In this document: piece after piece, positions 30,115 to 33,303 of the stretch | How the letters are laid out: every line of letters starts with the position of its first letter | Numbering within the stretch: the stretch's first letter is position 1 | Source: a virus | Length of the DNA: 33,303 nucleotides | Direction: 5' to 3' (one strand) | Virus record (IMG/VR): IMGVR_UViG_3300033148_002998 | Location: 1-33,303 of that record | Made by a program: the position numbers and the translations under genes | Notes under the pieces: generated by a model | Seen by the model: the letters and a program-made list of their open reading frames with translations, nothing else | Told to the model about the DNA's origin: nothing | Database searches by the model: none

Positions 30115-30189
30115 GGCACTTTATATTAATAGTTTGGGTTAAACTTTAAATATTTATGTATGGGGGTTGTTGTTATATTAAAGGGGTAT
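30115..30189 (+). repeat. Element F copy 2, inverted
   Basis: This is homologous to 1848-1923 but in the opposite orientation. It lies 49 bases upstream of the DUF559 copy 2 start. Key blocks are ACTTTATATTAA, GTTAAACT, AATATTTATGTATGGGG, GTTATATTAA and AGGGGTATA. Downstream of it the plus strand has G-rich runs (GGTGGGGGTAAGGG). Function unknown. Confidence 0.6.
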
Positions 30190-30233
30190 AATATTATGGT
30201 ATGTGTTAATGGTGGGGGTAAGGGTAAACGGTT

Positions 30234-30596
30234 TTAAAGGTTTTGTTTAAATATTTTTACTATCTTATCTTTATTTCTATCTTTTGAATTATTAAAATGT
30301 CTTCTTGCAGCCATTCTTGATGTTCCATATTCTAATGATTTGGCTTGTTCAACATCACTAAATATTGTAGCTGTGGTCTTTGAAGTTATAACATCAACTG
30401 AATCTCTAAATTCTCCTGTATCGACACTTCTTGTTTCACTACGTTTTCCTTCAATTGATGCCTTTACTTCGTCTTTTATAAATGAACCAGATTCTTTTAT
30501 ACTTTTTTCAATATCATTATTTATTTCTGCTATCTTACTTATAATAGCAGAACTCACTTTGCTTATACCCAATACTTTAACATCAAATCCTTTCAT
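30234..30596 (-). CDS. HK97 gp10-like head-tail connector, copy B
   Basis: 120 residues. KESGSFIKDEVKASIEGKRS, then RSVDTGEFRDSVDVITSKTT, SDVEQAKSLEYGTSRMAAR and RHFNNSKDRNKDKI match the gp10 family. In this position (between the head-closure candidate and tail terminator) it is the normal tail-completion protein; 27309-27689 is the extra paralogue. GGTGAGAGTTA precedes ATG 30596, in a TAATG overlap with the gene upstream. Confidence 0.8.
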   Translation of the reverse strand: MKGFDVKVLGISKVSSAIISKIAEINNDIEKSIKESGSFIKDEVKASIEGKRSETRSVDTGEFRDSVDVITSKTTATIFSDVEQAKSLEYGTSRMAARRHFNNSKDRNKDKIVKIFKQNL

Positions 30597-31027
30597 TAAC
30601 TCTCACCTATAAGGGAGCCATTTGTCAAACTTCTTATATAAGTCTTTTTATAAACTTGTGTATTCTCAACTTCATAAGGTATGCCACCCAACGGCACAAG
30701 AGTATAACTGTCCGTTCCCATTACGATTTTCACGCTAAGATTACTGCCTACTCCTGTGAAGTTGAGTGAACCATTAACATATAACTTTTGGTCTTGTGTT
30801 CTTAGTTTACCTTGTTCTACTAAATTAACATCTTCTGATGAATATTTATTGCTCAACGGCATAACAATTCCAGACGTTGTTATTTGTGAACCCGCTATTT
30901 CTGTTAGAGTTGTATCATCATCCCATACACTTCCTGTGACTTGTGAAAAATACTTTATAGTTATAGGTTTCCCTGCTTTTTCCATAAGGGAACTAAATCC
31001 CGAACTCAATGTATCTGCTGTACCCAT
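30596..31027 (-). CDS. Head-closure / head-tail adaptor candidate (143 aa)
   Basis: 143 residues. It is beta-rich: KPITIKYFSQVTGSVWDDDT, SGIVMPLSNKYSSEDVNLVE, RTQDQKLYVNGSLNFTG and VENTQVYKKTYIRSL. It has the size and pattern of the stopper-type ring protein that follows the connector (a strand, then an acidic loop, then T-Y-x-V-x-P-L). Position before gp10-like copy B fits. Low similarity makes this a position-supported call. Confidence 0.6.
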   Translation of the reverse strand: MGTADTLSSGFSSLMEKAGKPITIKYFSQVTGSVWDDDTTLTEIAGSQITTSGIVMPLSNKYSSEDVNLVEQGKLRTQDQKLYVNGSLNFTGVGSNLSVKIVMGTDSYTLVPLGGIPYEVENTQVYKKTYIRSLTNGSLIGES

Positions 31028-31393
31028 TTATATCATACTCTTTGCGAATTGTATCTTTTTACCAATACTTCTTAGTTTTATATTACCCATAAGTCTAAAC
31101 TGCTTTGCGTTCATTGTATCGCCACTATCATCTATAGATAGTTCACCGAGTTTTAATTTCTCTCCACCAGATTGTGATTGTTTTAAATCTATTGCATCTG
31201 CACTGGCAAAATCTACAATCGCTGGTTGATATGTAGCAATAATGTTATTTGAACCGATAGTCACTCCTGCGTAATTTGCTACAAATTGTCTTGACATATC
31301 GACTATTTCTACCATGTTACCCGAAACTGTTGATGGTAATGATAGTGTATTATCTAAATGAATTGCTATTGAACCAATTGTATCTAATGCCAT
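31028..31393 (-). CDS. Hypothetical structural protein (121 aa)
   Basis: About 121 residues from ATG 31393, chosen because GAGAGGATTATA precedes it. It has the polar beta-type region IGSIAIHLDNTLSLPSTVSG, then VEIVDMSRQFVANYAGVTI and a basic C-terminus (QFRLMGNIKLRSIGKKIQF). It lies between a 49-residue protein and the adaptor candidate. It is possibly a connector or decoration protein; not recognised. Confidence 0.65.
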   Translation of the reverse strand: MALDTIGSIAIHLDNTLSLPSTVSGNMVEIVDMSRQFVANYAGVTIGSNNIIATYQPAIVDFASADAIDLKQSQSGGEKLKLGELSIDDSGDTMNAKQFRLMGNIKLRSIGKKIQFAKSMI

Positions 31394-31542
31394 TATAATC
31401 CTCTCCATCTATCCCTATAAATCATCTGTTGTTCATATTGAGTTATATAATCCGACATTCTACCTAAACATTTAAACGCTTCTAATTGGTCTAAATTATT
31501 TGTGATTTGTTCAACATCGAATGTTGTAAGATATCTTTCCAT
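31393..31542 (-). CDS. Small helical protein (49 aa)
   Basis: 49 residues from ATG 31542, ending in a TAATG overlap with the next gene. It is helical and mixed-charge (MERYLTTFDVEQITNNLDQL, then MSDYITQYEQQMIYRDRWRG). GGTGACTAGA is the ribosome site. Its position next to connector genes suggests a small assembly factor. It is unrecognised. Confidence 0.6.
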   Translation of the reverse strand: MERYLTTFDVEQITNNLDQLEAFKCLGRMSDYITQYEQQMIYRDRWRGL

Positions 31543-31543
31543 T

Positions 31544-33303
31544 CTAGTCACCTATTTCTACAGGTTGTTCATAGCAGATTCCAGTATCGTTATAAACCCA
31601 TCCATTTTCGTTTATTCTATATATCTTATAAGTTGTATCGTTTACGTTTGCTGTTAATTCTGTTCTATCAAGTATTTCTGTTATATTAACTGGAAGTTCT
31701 ATAACAACATTTGCAGTTAGGTTTTCTTGTATCGTGAAGAATGTTCTGTATGTGTTTTCTTCGTATCTCTGCGGGAATTGCCATAGTCCTATATTTTGTT
31801 TTTCTTGATACCCGTAGAAACTATTTTCCATTGGATAACTTATACAATAAGTACCATTTTTATGAGTGCTTATATCTGTTGTGTTCAATGCTTCAAATGT
31901 ACCACAACTTGTATCATAGCTACTCATACCAGACCCATCAAAAGCGAAGTCTATTGCCCAAAATGAAAGTTCTGTTGTACTCACGCTTGGTTTCATTACT
32001 ATTCTGTTGGTTGCTATACTGGAAACACTACTGTTCTGCACGAATATATCCCAATCTGTTCCTGCTGTTACTCCGCCCTCTTGGTTTGGCATGATTCCCA
32101 GCCGTTCTTTGCCTGCCTCGTAGCTTGATTTTATCTCGCTGGCTGATAATGCACGGTTGTGGATTCTTACCTCATCGATTGTACCGTTGAAATAGTTATC
32201 TCGTGTATGAGAGCTTCTATCCTCATAGCAACCGATTACTTCAGCATCAGCATTACCGGGCATATTTATTGTTCCCGTACCATCAGCAGTTCCATCAACA
32301 TATAAAGTGCCTATATCCGATGCCCATGTCAATACAACATAAGTCCAAGTTAATTCTGATATAGTCTCAATACTTGAGAATGCTACATTTCCATCTCCAT
32401 GCCCAAATAAAGTACTATCGGCATTTATTCCAAAATAAAGCCTATCAGAATAATCACCGCCAGTATATATATTCATAACAGATCCAGTTATGCAATAAAT
32501 CCATGCGGATATTGTCCCAGTACTGGATTTGTCAACAACGTTATTAGACGATATTTCAACATAATCATCAACACCGTCAAAGTCCAGAGCGTTACCGTAC
32601 TTGCCCGAAGTTGTCCATGTCGGGCAACTATCGCCTGTGCATGAGCCGTCATTGTTCTCGTCCGAGCCGTCTTTCATATCATCGCCTTGATTCTCCTCGA
32701 ATGGCAGACATAGAACCTGTCCTGTGGTGTTGCCCTGACTGCACGAGTCAAACCATTGCGTGTAGTCGCTTGTGTCTTTAAGGGTGCTGTTGTCGGTGTT
32801 GCCTGTATACCTTGAATACCACACGTTCTGGACATTATTTACATCATCATAATACTCTGAGAAGTTGAAACTCAATAAGTCATACTGGTTCATTGCATAC
32901 GGGTTTGTTATTCTTATTCTTGTTAAATTCTGCTCGCCCAAGTACTCGCTTGTCACACTCACGGTTTCCTGCCCGAACCAGTCACTATTTGTTGTGTTCA
33001 TGCCGCTTTCTATCATAGTAAGATTAGTTGAGATGTAGGTCGGAGTTGCACTTATCAGGTCGCCTGTTTCCGGTACTTTGAAGATGTATGAGTTATTTGT
33101 ATTTGAGACTGTGTCAAACGTGCAAGCACTGTCTGTCACGCTGGTGTAGTTGGTTATGTATTTTGAGGCGTCGAGTTCCCACAAGGCGGTTATCTCATCC
33201 TGATTTAATGCCCTGCTGTAGATTCGGATGTTGTCAATTGTGCCGTTGAAAGGTCTTGAATAACCTGTTTGTGTATGTTCACCAATAAAAAGATTGTCTG
33301 AAT
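31544..33303 (-). CDS. Partial LamG-domain surface protein (two LamG repeats)
   Basis: The frame is open at the right edge, so about 585 residues are seen and the N-terminus is missing; the apparent TTG start at 33184 is internal. RPFNGTIDNIRIYSRALNQD near the edge is the end of one LamG domain. A complete LamG follows with LCLPFEENQ, GNALDFDGVDDYVEISSNN, WTYVVLTW, GTLYVDGTADGTG and NGTIDEVRIHNRALSASEI. The C-terminal 220 residues are beta-rich with many N-x-S/T sequons. LamG domains bind sugars or proteins, so host-receptor or virion adhesion is likely. Base composition over 32600-33300 is noticeably more G+C-rich than the rest. Confidence 0.8.
   Translation of the reverse strand, partial: SDNLFIGEHTQTGYSRPFNGTIDNIRIYSRALNQDEITALWELDASKYITNYTSVTDSACTFDTVSNTNNSYIFKVPETGDLISATPTYISTNLTMIESGMNTTNSDWFGQETVSVTSEYLGEQNLTRIRITNPYAMNQYDLLSFNFSEYYDDVNNVQNVWYSRYTGNTDNSTLKDTSDYTQWFDSCSQGNTTGQVLCLPFEENQGDDMKDGSDENNDGSCTGDSCPTWTTSGKYGNALDFDGVDDYVEISSNNVVDKSSTGTISAWIYCITGSVMNIYTGGDYSDRLYFGINADSTLFGHGDGNVAFSSIETISELTWTYVVLTWASDIGTLYVDGTADGTGTINMPGNADAEVIGCYEDRSSHTRDNYFNGTIDEVRIHNRALSASEIKSSYEAGKERLGIMPNQEGGVTAGTDWDIFVQNSSVSSIATNRIVMKPSVSTTELSFWAIDFAFDGSGMSSYDTSCGTFEALNTTDISTHKNGTYCISYPMENSFYGYQEKQNIGLWQFPQRYEENTYRTFFTIQENLTANVVIELPVNITEILDRTELTANVNDTTYKIYRINENGWVYNDTGICYEQPVEIGD

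Noticed and set aside
30756-31229. 157-codon plus-strand frame
   Set aside because: Antisense to two structural genes with good starts; composition is that of a complementary-strand shadow.

Overview
The window is one contiguous stretch of a tailed (Caudoviricetes-type) virus or provirus, most likely of an archaeon. The tailed-virus call rests on a large terminase subunit with Walker A, Walker B and nuclease acidic residues, an HK97-like portal, gp10-like connectors, a tail tube candidate, a tail assembly chaperone pair with a GGGTTTT frameshift site, a tape measure protein, a baseplate hub and a collar-domain fibre. The archaeal call is an inference from TATA-like boxes (TTATAAATA, CTTTATAT) about 35 bases before start codons, GGTGA-type ribosome binding sites, an XPD/Rad3-type helicase with an Fe-S cysteine set, an AbrB-like protein, and a tRNA without encoded CCA. 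Coding strands are AT-rich. No rRNA, CRISPR array, integrase or insertion sequence was seen. No major capsid protein was recognised; it probably lies beyond the left edge, downstream of the portal.

Layout. Nearly everything is transcribed leftward (minus strand). The exception is a rightward block at 15669-18769. From right to left on the minus strand: a LamG-type adhesin cut by the right edge (31544-33303), head-tail connectors (30234-31542), an inserted DUF559 endonuclease (29707-30066), tail terminator candidate, small proteins, tail tube, second gp10-like protein, chaperone G/GT and tape measure (24792-29648), a 935-residue membrane-anchored cysteine-rich surface protein (21764-24568), baseplate hub, and three small tail-tip proteins ending with the collar protein (18946-21758). 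The rightward block holds a ribbon-helix-helix-like protein, an Sm-like small protein, the helicase and three unknown small proteins. It diverges from an AbrB-like gene at 15358-15519.

Further left (5232-15109) is a carbohydrate and surface-modification island: a membrane-anchored C39-like cysteine peptidase, two GT4 and two GT2 glycosyltransferases, a GT2-methyltransferase fusion, a stand-alone methyltransferase, a radical SAM/SPASM-like enzyme, several zinc-ribbon miniproteins, a tRNA and two HNH genes, one broken. The packaging genes follow (terS candidate, terL, a second DUF559 endonuclease, portal), then a partial gene at the left edge. Genes are tightly packed with ATGA or TAATG overlaps. 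No gene-free stretch exceeds 300 bases; the largest are 3733-3973 and 8872-9020.

The least conventional content is non-coding. (1) At least 15 short hairpins share a CTTTT/AAAAG core. Six sit on the stop codon of a gene and eight lie inside genes, all in one reading-frame register. (2) A motif near TACTGTnnGCGnTTTT recurs about ten times, often in pairs, in intergenic regions. It is carried by two families of duplicated roughly 90-140 bp elements (3775-3912 with 17865-17990; 8887-9008 with 18788-18908). (3) A third element pair (1848-1923 and 30115-30189, inverted) adjoins the two paralogous DUF559 endonuclease genes. These are candidates for a virus-wide regulatory or replication signal set. 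Nothing here can be checked against databases, so family calls rest on visible motifs.
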